Origin: Massilibacteroides vaginae
GTDB lineage: Bacteria > Bacteroidota > Bacteroidia > Bacteroidales > Tannerellaceae
Direction of reading: 5' to 3'
NCBI RefSeq assembly: GCF_900178525.1
Contig: NZ_FXDJ01000009.1
Location: forward strand, 248,001-312,000
DNA: 64,000 nt
This document shows positions 34,283-41,437 of this stretch, one piece after another. The translations under genes and the position numbers were made by a program. The notes below the pieces were generated by a model, which saw nothing but the letters and a program-made list of their open reading frames with translations, was not told the DNA's origin and did no database searches. Each line of letters starts with the position of its first letter. Position 1 is the stretch's first letter.

Positions 34283-36367
34283 ATGAAAGTAGTAATAGCA
34301 GAAAAGCCAAGTGTTGCAAGAGAGATTGCCACAATATTGGGTGCAACAGAAAAGAAAGAAGGATTCTTGACAGGTAATGGGTTTTACGTTACCTGGGCAT
34401 TTGGGCATTTGGTTGCTTTGGGAATGCCTGAAGATTATGGTATCTCAGGTTTTCAAAGAGAATCCTTACCAATGCTTCCTAATCCCTTTTTATTGACAGT
34501 AAGGAAAATCAAAAAAGGCAAATCGTACGTACCTGATAACGGAGCTTTAAAACAGTTAAAAATTATTGAGCAGGTTATCAGTAAAAGCGAAAGTATCATT
34601 GTAGCTACTGATGCCGGACGTGAAGGGGAATTGATATTTCGTTATATATACGATTACTTTAAATGCAATAAACCTTTTGAGCGTCTTTGGATAAGTTCTT
34701 TGACCGAAAAAGCCATTAAACACGGTTTAGAAAACCTAAAACCTGGTAGTGACTTTGATGGACTTTACCATGCCGGACAAGGCAGAAGTCGTGCCGACTG
34801 GTTAGTGGGCATCAATGCTTCACAAGCATTGAGTATTGCCGCTGGGCATGGTGTATATTCGCTTGGACGAGTGCAAACACCCACATTAGCCCTCATCTGT
34901 AAAAGGTATCTGGAAAATAGAAACTTCTCAATAAAAACTTATTGGCAGATAAATCTGGAACATCATAAGGAATCAATAGATTTCAAAAGTCTTTCAAAAA
35001 CTAAATGGGACGATAAAAAGCTAGCTGAAGACATACTGAAATCGTTACAGCGTATTGGAATAGCTAGAGTGATTGAAGCAGAGAGTAAAAAGATAGCAGA
35101 GCAACCGCCTCTATTGTTCGATCTGACAGGATTACAAAAAGAAGCTAATAAAAAACTTGGACTCTCTGCGGATGAAACGCTTAACATTGCTCAAAGCCTT
35201 TACGAAAAGAAACTGATTACCTATCCGCGTACAGGTAGTAAATATATTCCTGAAGATCTATGGGCTGAAATCCCTGGTCTAGTAAGACTACTAGAAAACA
35301 GAGAATCGTGTAAGGAAGCCAGCAAAAAAGTGAAATGGGGACGTTTCAATAAACGTATGGTGAACGATGTCAAAGTAACGGATCATCATGGTTTACTCAT
35401 TACTGAAAAAATACCCGCTGAATTACCTGCCAAAGAAAATGCAATTTATGATATGATAGCTTTCAGATTATTGGAAGCCATCTCACATCCATGCTCCAAA
35501 GAAATAACAGATATTACCTTACAAGTAATACATTATGATTTTATTTTGAAAGGTTGTAAAATTCTTGAACCGGGTTGGCGTGCTATTCGTGGAAATTTTA
35601 GTGAGGATGACAGTGAGCCTATACAAGATATCCCCGAACTGAAAGTTGGTGAAGAAGTTAATATCAAAAGTATGCAGGTAATAGAAAAGAAAACTAAACC
35701 TCCTGTATTGTACACCGAAGCCGGATTGTTATCAGCAATGGAAAGTGCTGGGAGGGAAATTGAGAGTGAAGAGGAACGTAAAATTTTACAGGGGATTGGT
35801 ATTGGCACCCCAGCTACAAGAGCAGCTATAATAGAAACTCTTTTTAAGCGTGACTATATTCGTCGCGAAAAGAAATCACTCATCCCAACAGAAAAAGGTT
35901 TGCAGGTTTATGATTTAGTTAAAGACAAAAAGATTGCTGATGTTGCTATGACCGCAGAATGGGAGTTAACATTACAGCAAATTGAAAATGATCAAGAAGA
36001 TGCCACCATATTTCTTAAAGAAATGGAGTTATATGCAGATTTTATTACAAAGGAACTATTAGAATCTACTATTGTAAAACAGAAACAACCTGAACTGGAA
36101 TGTCCAAAATGTAAACAACAGCAACTCCTCATTTGGAATAAGGTGATAAAATGTCCCGATGAAGTTTGTAATTGGATACAGTTTCGTAATGTTTGCGGAG
36201 TATTATTGAGTACCAATGATATTGAAAGTCTTTTAAAAACACGAAGAACAAAACTCATAAAAGGAATGCAAAGTAAATCAGGCAAAAAATTCGATGCATA
36301 CATTGTGTTGGATACAACCGGAAAAAGCTCTTTCGAATTTCCACCCAATAAACAAAAAAAGAAATGA
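34283..36367 (+). CDS. topB: DNA topoisomerase III (type IA)
   Basis: A 694-residue type IA topoisomerase that relaxes or decatenates single-stranded regions, probably helping transfer or replication of the element. It has the TOPRIM domain (MKVVIAEKPSVAREIA, and ATDAGREGELIF with the metal-binding acidic residues), the CAP region QGRSRADWLVGINASQAL and the active-site tyrosine in KKLITYPRTGSKYI. The C-terminal zinc-finger-like CPKCKQQQ...CPDEVC is followed by a DUF3945-like repeat. All key residues are present. Its stop overlaps the ORF6N start by four bases. Confidence 0.94.
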   Translation: MKVVIAEKPSVAREIATILGATEKKEGFLTGNGFYVTWAFGHLVALGMPEDYGISGFQRESLPMLPNPFLLTVRKIKKGKSYVPDNGALKQLKIIEQVISKSESIIVATDAGREGELIFRYIYDYFKCNKPFERLWISSLTEKAIKHGLENLKPGSDFDGLYHAGQGRSRADWLVGINASQALSIAAGHGVYSLGRVQTPTLALICKRYLENRNFSIKTYWQINLEHHKESIDFKSLSKTKWDDKKLAEDILKSLQRIGIARVIEAESKKIAEQPPLLFDLTGLQKEANKKLGLSADETLNIAQSLYEKKLITYPRTGSKYIPEDLWAEIPGLVRLLENRESCKEASKKVKWGRFNKRMVNDVKVTDHHGLLITEKIPAELPAKENAIYDMIAFRLLEAISHPCSKEITDITLQVIHYDFILKGCKILEPGWRAIRGNFSEDDSEPIQDIPELKVGEEVNIKSMQVIEKKTKPPVLYTEAGLLSAMESAGREIESEEERKILQGIGIGTPATRAAIIETLFKRDYIRREKKSLIPTEKGLQVYDLVKDKKIADVAMTAEWELTLQQIENDQEDATIFLKEMELYADFITKELLESTIVKQKQPELECPKCKQQQLLIWNKVIKCPDEVCNWIQFRNVCGVLLSTNDIESLLKTRRTKLIKGMQSKSGKKFDAYIVLDTTGKSSFEFPPNKQKKK

Positions 36368-37239
36368 GTAATATAATCCTGTCCAAAAAAGAAATAGAAA
36401 AACTGATTTTCACCATTCGAGATAAACACGTAATGCTGGATAGCGATCTGGCTTCCTTATATCAGGTAGAAACTAAGAACCTAAATAAAGCCGTGAAAAG
36501 GAACATCGAAAGATTTCCACAATCGTTTTGTTTTCAGTTAACCGAAGAGGAAGCTGAAAACTTGAGGTTCCAGATTGGAACCTCAAGTTTAAACTATGGT
36601 GGAAGACGTTATTTACCCTATGCTTTTACCGAGCAAGGTGTGGCAATGGCTTCCGCCATTCTTCGTTCGTCTACAGCGATTAAGGTCAGTGTTGAGATTA
36701 TGGAAGCCTTTGTAGAAATGCGTAGAATACTCATCAGTAATGCTTCTTTGTTTCATCGTTTGGATAAAATGGAACTGAAACAGTTGGAAACCGATCAAAA
36801 ATTTGAAGAGATATTCAAAGCTCTGGAAAGTGACAAGCTACACATTGAAAAAGGGATTTTCTATAGTGGACAGGTTTTCGATGCCTACGCCTTTGTATCA
36901 GATATTATTCGAAGTGCTAAAGAGTCCATTATCTTGCTTGACAATTATGTGGATGATACTGTACTTACGCTACTAGGTAAACGAGAACAATCTGTAACCG
37001 CAACAATCTATACCAAAAGCATCAGCAATCAGCTTCGGTTGGATTTACAAAGGTACAACAGTCAATATCCCCGTATTGAAGTTGAAGTTTTTGCCGATAG
37101 CCACGACCGCTTATTAATTATTGACAGTACGGAACTTTACCACATTGGGGCTTCGCTTAAAGACCTGGGCAAAAAATGGTTCGCATTTTCACGAATGAAT
37201 ATAGAAGTGAGCAAAATTCTTCAGGTACTTAACAAATAA
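36364..37239 (+). CDS. ORF6N-domain protein with PLD-like C-terminal domain
   Basis: A 291-residue two-domain protein. Residues 1-100 are an ORF6N domain (RDKHVMLDSDLASLYQ, AVKRNIERFPQSFCF, RYLPYAFTEQGVAM). A short helical linker follows. Residues about 165-290 resemble a phospholipase-D-like fold (ESIILLDNYVDDTVLTLL and SHDRLLIID followed by YHIGASLKDLGKKWFAFS). The usual HxK is H-D-R here, so catalysis is uncertain. ORF6N domains occur in phage and plasmid proteins thought to bind DNA. The gene overlaps topB by ATGA and ends the operon before a terminator. A 33-bp palindrome lies within its coding sequence (36558-36590). Confidence 0.85.
   Translation: MSNIILSKKEIEKLIFTIRDKHVMLDSDLASLYQVETKNLNKAVKRNIERFPQSFCFQLTEEEAENLRFQIGTSSLNYGGRRYLPYAFTEQGVAMASAILRSSTAIKVSVEIMEAFVEMRRILISNASLFHRLDKMELKQLETDQKFEEIFKALESDKLHIEKGIFYSGQVFDAYAFVSDIIRSAKESIILLDNYVDDTVLTLLGKREQSVTATIYTKSISNQLRLDLQRYNSQYPRIEVEVFADSHDRLLIIDSTELYHIGASLKDLGKKWFAFSRMNIEVSKILQVLNK
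36558..36590. repeat. 33-bp perfect palindrome inside the ORF6N gene
   Basis: AAACTTGAGGTTCCA (36558-36572) and TGGAACCTCAAGTTT (36576-36590) are perfect inverted repeats around GAT. They encode NLRFQIGTSS of the ORF6N domain. The ORF6N remnant has its own palindrome at the same codons (9940-9968) with different bases in the arms. Confidence 0.85.
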
Positions 37240-37240
37240 C

Positions 37241-37268
37241 AAACCCTCCGAATATGGAGGGTTTTGTC
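37241..37268 (+). terminator. Terminator after the topB-ORF6N operon
   Basis: AAACCCTCC (37241-37249) pairs with GGAGGGTTTT (37256-37265) around GAATAT, just two bases after the ORF6N stop. This is a classic intrinsic terminator on the plus strand. Confidence 0.75.
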
Positions 37269-37277
37269 ATTATTATG

Positions 37278-38623
37278 GGGAGTGTAACTCAAACTGTGTC
37301 ATTGGATTTAAATCTTAAAAACCTCTTTCTAATTTGAGTCTATCCCCAAATCTAATATAAAGTTGGGATATGGTCAAGCCCCAGTTATGCATTGGCATCG
37401 TCCATTTTTTTGCAATATCTTTAATAATTAAATACATCAATTTCATGAGCGCCTGTTCAGAGCTGAAAGCTCCTTTAGATTTAATAATTTTTCGTATCTG
37501 ACGGTGCATTCCCTCGATTGGATTTGTGGTGTATATAATCTTGCGAACCTGATCCTCGTATTCAAAGAAAGTAGAAAGATTGGTCCAGTTATCCATCCAG
37601 GATTTGGCAGCAAGTGGGTATTTCTTGCCCCATTTTTCTTCAAAAGACAGTAGGTTTTCATATCCCATTTCTTCGTTCACAGCCTTATAGACCGGTTTTA
37701 GATCCTCCATGACAAGCTTCTTGTCTTTTTCGGTTACGTAACGCATACTTGTTCTGATCTGGTGAACAATACACAACTGGATCTTTGTTTTTGGAAAAAT
37801 AGCTTCTATGGCCTCAGGGAACCCTTTTAGACCATCAATACAAGCAATAAGGATGTCTTCAACGCCACGTTGCTTTAAATCTGTAAGAACTGAAAGCCAG
37901 AACTTAGCTCCCTCATTTTCTGAGCTATAAAGACCAATCAGATCTTTTCTACCATCCATACCAACTCCCAGGATATTATAGATAGCCCTCGATTCAACAG
38001 TTCCATTCTGGCGAACCTTGATGTGCATACAGTCTAGGAATACAAAGGGATAAACAGCTTCAAGAGGCCTGCTACGCCACTCATTTACCGCTGGAAGCAC
38101 GCTTTCTGTAATACGCGATATTTCTGTGGCAGAGATCTCCATTGCATACATTTCGCGTATAAACTCGCTTATCGCCCGTGTGCTCATTCCTTTGGCATAC
38201 ATGCTCAACACATGTCCCTCAAGCTGTTCAGTGATGATTAATTGTCTCTTAGGTACTACTTTAGGCTCGAACGTTCCCGATCTATCCCGACCTGTCTCCA
38301 GCTCAAAAGTTCCGGTATTGAGACCTCGGACTGTCTTTTTTGTCTTGCCATTTCGACGATTGCTATTGCCCGAAGCTTTCTCTTCGTTCAAGTGGTTTTC
38401 CAGTTCTCCATCCATCATCGATTCCAACAGATGCTTCATTAACGGCGCTAGGACGCCATCATTGGGAGATAAACTTTTACCTTCGTAAAGACCTTGCATA
38501 GCTTCTGCCTTGAAGCGTTCAAAGTCGAATGGGTCTTTTTCTTTCATGACCGTGTCGTTTGAATAATTGAATATAAATAATCTTATTGAATTATTCCTCT
38601 GACACAGTTTACGTTACAGTCTC
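37278..38623 (-). mobile_element. IS256-family insertion sequence with 8-bp target duplication
   Basis: A 1346-bp element. The left end GGGAGTGTAAC, then AAACTGTGTCA, and the right end (read inward GAGACTGTAAC, then AAACTGTGTCA) form imperfect terminal inverted repeats of about 26 bp. The flanks are the direct repeat TTATTATG at 37270-37277 and 38624-38631, the 8-bp target duplication expected for the IS256 family. The element carries one intact transposase gene. The intact ends and duplication suggest a fairly recent insertion. Confidence 0.9.
37315..38547 (-). CDS. IS256 family transposase
   Basis: A 410-residue full-length mutator-type transposase (family range about 390-420). The DDE residues are seen as Asp in FVFLDCMHIKVR, Asp in ACIDGLKGFPEAI and Glu in SFEEKWGKKYP, with the family motif CIVHQIRTSMRYV between. 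The C-terminal IYTTNPIEGMHRQIRK is also typical. The frame is intact, so the element may still move. Confidence 0.95.
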   Translation of the reverse strand: MKEKDPFDFERFKAEAMQGLYEGKSLSPNDGVLAPLMKHLLESMMDGELENHLNEEKASGNSNRRNGKTKKTVRGLNTGTFELETGRDRSGTFEPKVVPKRQLIITEQLEGHVLSMYAKGMSTRAISEFIREMYAMEISATEISRITESVLPAVNEWRSRPLEAVYPFVFLDCMHIKVRQNGTVESRAIYNILGVGMDGRKDLIGLYSSENEGAKFWLSVLTDLKQRGVEDILIACIDGLKGFPEAIEAIFPKTKIQLCIVHQIRTSMRYVTEKDKKLVMEDLKPVYKAVNEEMGYENLLSFEEKWGKKYPLAAKSWMDNWTNLSTFFEYEDQVRKIIYTTNPIEGMHRQIRKIIKSKGAFSSEQALMKLMYLIIKDIAKKWTMPMHNWGLTISQLYIRFGDRLKLERGF

Positions 38624-38626
38624 TTA

Positions 38627-38803
38627 TTATGCCTTAGAAGCATCTAAAGATGCTTTTCTAAATTCTTTTAGCAGTTTTTCAAGTTCTAAAGAGGTTTTAC
38701 GAGCTCTTGTTCCTGCTGCTTTGTTTCCTTTGTCTGCCTGTAATTCAGCATCTACTTTTAACGCTTCAAATGAAGCATTGATTTTTTCGATTAGTTCTTT
38801 CAT
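38627..38803 (-). CDS. Histone H1-like small basic protein
   Basis: A 58-residue protein beginning MKELIEKINASFEALKVDAE, then QADKGNKAAGTRARKTSLEL and EKLLKEFRKASLDASKA. It matches the short histone H1/Hc1-like proteins of Bacteroidota, which bind DNA through Lys/Arg/Ala-rich helices. Related genes are common in conjugative elements. The stop codon (38627-38629) lies within the 8-bp target duplication of the IS256-family element. The insertion therefore landed exactly at the gene end and kept the stop codon. It could act in packing transferred DNA (inference). Confidence 0.82.
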   Translation of the reverse strand: MKELIEKINASFEALKVDAELQADKGNKAAGTRARKTSLELEKLLKEFRKASLDASKA

Positions 38804-38884
38804 TATGATAATGGATTAAATTGTGATGCAAAAATAAAAAAATATGCTTAAAGCATTTTCATAGAGATTTCCCTACTTTGTAAT

Positions 38885-40135
38885 TTAGTAAATGTATTTT
38901 TTTAAGATTAAAGCTCCACAATGTCCCCCAAACCCAAAGCTGTTGCTCAAGGCATAATTCACCGTTTTTGAAAACGCCTTACTACCTAAGGACAGATTTA
39001 ATTCTTTTGGTATATTTTCATCAATTTCGGTCGTATTTATAGTTGGTGGAATTAAATCGGTTTTTACGCTTAAACAAGTTGAAATGGCTTCAATAGCACC
39101 TGTACCTCCCAATAAATGCCCAGTCATAGATTTTGAAGCACTTACCTGAATTTTATCAAGGTTTGATGAAAATAATTTCTCAATCGCTTTAATTTCTGAT
39201 AAATCACCAAGTCCAGTCGATGTCGCATGTGCATTAACATAATCAATATTATTTGGATTTAAGTTGGCTTCTTTTATACCTTCCCTCATGGCCAAAAATG
39301 CCCCAGTTCCTTCGGGATGCGTTCCCGTAATGTGATAGGCATCTGAACTTTCTCCACCACCTACAATTTCCGCGTAAATTTTAGCTCCTCTTTTTATTGC
39401 CGAGCCTAAGCTTTCGACAATCAAAGCCCCGGCTCCTTCACCGACCACAAATCCATCACGGCTTGTATCAAAAGGCCTTGAAGCAGTACCGAAATTTTCA
39501 TTATTGGTCGACATGGCCTTCATCGCGTTGAACCCGCCAATGGAAGATGCTGTTATGGGAGCTTCAGAACCGCCCGTAATAACGATATCCGCTTTGCCTA
39601 AACGGATGTAATTAAATGCCTGAATAATGCTTTGTGTAGAAGAAGCACAAGCGGTAACAGGGCAATAATTAACTCCCCTTAATCCGTAATTGATAGAAAT
39701 TATACCAGACAAGCCATTAGAAATGATCTTGGTAATAAAAAATGGATTAAACTTTGGTTGAAAATTACCTTTTGCATAATCGATGACTTCATGCTCGAAC
39801 GTTTCAAAGCCACCAATTCCACTGGAAAAAATGACACCTATCCGGTTTACATTCAATTTCGAAAAATCTAATTCTGCATCTTTTACAGCTTCATCTACGC
39901 AAATAAGTCCGTACTGCGTAAATCTGTCCATTTTTCTTGCTTCTTTCCGATCGAAGTAATCTAAAGCCTCATAATTCTTGATTTCACATGCAAATTTTGT
40001 CTTGAAATTTGTTGTGTCAAAACGCGTTATTTTGTCGGCACCAGAGTCTCCGTTAAGCAAGTTGTTCCAATATTCCATTGTGTTTTTTCCAATAGGAGTA
40101 ATTGCTCCTAATCCTGTGATAACTACTCTTTCCAT
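38885..40135 (-). CDS. Beta-ketoacyl-ACP synthase II (FabF-like)
   Basis: A 416-residue condensing enzyme, which elongates acyl-ACP with malonyl-ACP. The Cys-His-His triad is intact: Cys164 in TACASST, His303 in NAHATSTG and His340 in MTGHLLGG, at the E. coli FabF positions. The TACASS motif (usually TACATG) and C-terminal GFGGHCGA (usually GFGGTNGT) differ from housekeeping FabF. The start at 40135 (MERVVITGLG) is preferred over 40180 because the promoter and an operator lie between. It is cargo next to a TetR gene in a mobile element. A duplicated FabF may bypass an inhibitor of fatty-acid synthesis or make altered acyl chains (inference). Confidence 0.92.
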   Translation of the reverse strand: MERVVITGLGAITPIGKNTMEYWNNLLNGDSGADKITRFDTTNFKTKFACEIKNYEALDYFDRKEARKMDRFTQYGLICVDEAVKDAELDFSKLNVNRIGVIFSSGIGGFETFEHEVIDYAKGNFQPKFNPFFITKIISNGLSGIISINYGLRGVNYCPVTACASSTQSIIQAFNYIRLGKADIVITGGSEAPITASSIGGFNAMKAMSTNNENFGTASRPFDTSRDGFVVGEGAGALIVESLGSAIKRGAKIYAEIVGGGESSDAYHITGTHPEGTGAFLAMREGIKEANLNPNNIDYVNAHATSTGLGDLSEIKAIEKLFSSNLDKIQVSASKSMTGHLLGGTGAIEAISTCLSVKTDLIPPTINTTEIDENIPKELNLSLGSKAFSKTVNYALSNSFGFGGHCGALILKKYIY

Positions 40136-40154
40136 TTTTTTAATATTTACGCAT

Positions 40155-40168
40155 ATACCTACCGGTAT
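40155..40168. promoter_or_regulatory. TetR operator in the fabF promoter
   Basis: ATACCTACCGGTAT lies 20 bp upstream of the fabF ATG. It matches the sequence ATACCGTACGGTAT upstream of the tetR gene at 12 of 14 positions. On the minus strand it lies between a TTTG and a TATATGCG element spaced 20 bp apart, so a bound regulator would block the promoter. Confidence 0.7.
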
Positions 40169-40190
40169 ATGCTTGTTCAAATTTTTTTAT

Positions 40191-40778
40191 TTAAATTTTC
40201 AGACTATTAATTTCAGACTGTAAAAAATCGATGCTTTCCATCAATATTTCTGGTTTTTCAAGTGTTTTTGCTAGCAAAATACTTCCTTCAATCAGAGCAA
40301 TTAACCGATATGCAAAAACACTCGCATCCAAATTTTTTATTTCATTTTTATTGGCACCATCTTCCAGTATGGAGACAATGGTCTTGTGCCAACTTTGGAT
40401 TGATTTAGTGACCTCCATTTTTAGCAAATCATTTCCATCATCTGCGTCAACGGATGTATTCAAGATGGCACAACCTCCGTTTTGGAATATTGGCTTAAAT
40501 TCCGTTTTGTAATGACCTAAGAATGCAATCATTTTTTCGGCTGAATGCTCTATTTGATTTATTTTGCCGAGTATTTTTTCAGATTGGAATTTGTAATTGT
40601 ATCTAAAAGCTTCTACAGCAACCTCATTTTTGTCTTTGAAGTTTCCATAAATACTACCTTTTGTCAAGCCTGTTGCATCAGTCAAATCGGATAAATACGT
40701 CCCTGTATATCCCTTTTTGTTGAAAATTGAAGCTGTTTTTTCAATAATGTATTGTCGTGTTTTTTCTGATCTTACCAT
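40191..40778 (-). CDS. TetR/AcrR family regulator of the fabF cargo gene
   Basis: A 195-residue regulator with a canonical TetR helix-turn-helix (LSDLTDATGLTKGSIYGNFK, residues about 26-45) and a helical sensing domain. It ends 56 bp before the fabF start, on the same strand. The same 14-bp operator appears in front of both genes, so it probably represses itself and fabF. The ligand could be an acyl compound or a drug (inference). Confidence 0.92.
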   Translation of the reverse strand: MVRSEKTRQYIIEKTASIFNKKGYTGTYLSDLTDATGLTKGSIYGNFKDKNEVAVEAFRYNYKFQSEKILGKINQIEHSAEKMIAFLGHYKTEFKPIFQNGGCAILNTSVDADDGNDLLKMEVTKSIQSWHKTIVSILEDGANKNEIKNLDASVFAYRLIALIEGSILLAKTLEKPEILMESIDFLQSEINSLKI

Positions 40779-40787
40779 ATTGCAAAT

Positions 40788-40801
40788 ATACCGTACGGTA
40801 T
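40788..40801. promoter_or_regulatory. TetR operator upstream of its own gene
   Basis: ATACCGTACGGTAT is a perfect 14-bp palindrome, overlapping the -7 box TATATTTG of the tetR gene on the minus strand. It lies 9 bp from the ATG at 40778 and is the twin of the fabF operator. Confidence 0.75.
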
Positions 40802-40896
40802 TTGATTGTGCAAATTCATTATAATTTTTTTAATAGACTATTTGTCTCTTAAAATCTGGAACCTCTCAGATGATTGAAATTCTCGTTGCATATTAC

Positions 40897-40972
40897 GCCA
40901 AATCCTACCTCTCAAAGCCAAATCCTACCACTTCTATAAAAACTTTGCCTTACTGCTCTAATTTTAGGATTT
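40897..40972 (+). repeat. Direct repeats in front of the DUF1896-methylase operon
   Basis: GCCAAATCCTACC occurs at 40897-40909 and 40917-40929, a spacing of exactly 20 bp. The core AAATCCTA appears again inverted as TAGGATTT at 40965-40972. The set lies 30-100 bp before the ATG at 41000 and looks like a multi-site operator for a regulator of this operon. Confidence 0.5.
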
Positions 40973-40999
40973 ACGCAAAAATTCTAAATAAAATTTACC

Positions 41000-41437
41000 A
41001 TGAGTACACTGCAAAAAGACTTGTCGTATTTCAGACTACGACTGCAAGAACACCTTAACAGCAGCTTCCCCGAAAAAGCAAGCGACCAGAAATTTATTGA
41101 CCAACGATCTTCATGGGCAGCAAATGCTTATGAAGGAGCATTTCTTTCGGGCAACGCTATAGAGCAATGTAGTGAAATTGCCAATTACATATTATTTGAA
41201 GGCTTACATTTCTCCCGTTTCGACACCATTTTTCAAGTGGTTTGCAATGAGTTTGATGCTTTAATGGCAGATGAAGAATTGAAACCATTTGCCCTAAAAA
41301 TGTTTCCCGTCTGTGAATCTGTTTTCTTGAAATATGAATTAACCGATGATTTCGCATACTGTCATGAGTTTGATGAGCTCTACACAGAAATAACCGGTAC
41401 CATTTCAATCTGGATAGAGGAAAATGGGCTTCAGTAA
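41000..41437 (+). CDS. DUF1896 family protein
   Basis: A 145-residue acidic, helical protein of the DUF1896 family, found in Bacteroidota conjugative elements directly in front of the large methylase-helicase. It has no signal peptide, membrane segment or known catalytic motif. Visible features are the N-terminal [16 protein letters not shown] and the central [20 protein letters not shown]. Its end overlaps the next gene by 14 bp, so the two are translated together and may form a complex. The function is unknown. Confidence 0.85.
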   Translation: MSTLQKDLSYFRLRLQEHLNSSFPEKASDQKFIDQRSSWAANAYEGAFLSGNAIEQCSEIANYILFEGLHFSRFDTIFQVVCNEFDALMADEELKPFALKMFPVCESVFLKYELTDDFAYCHEFDELYTEITGTISIWIEENGLQ

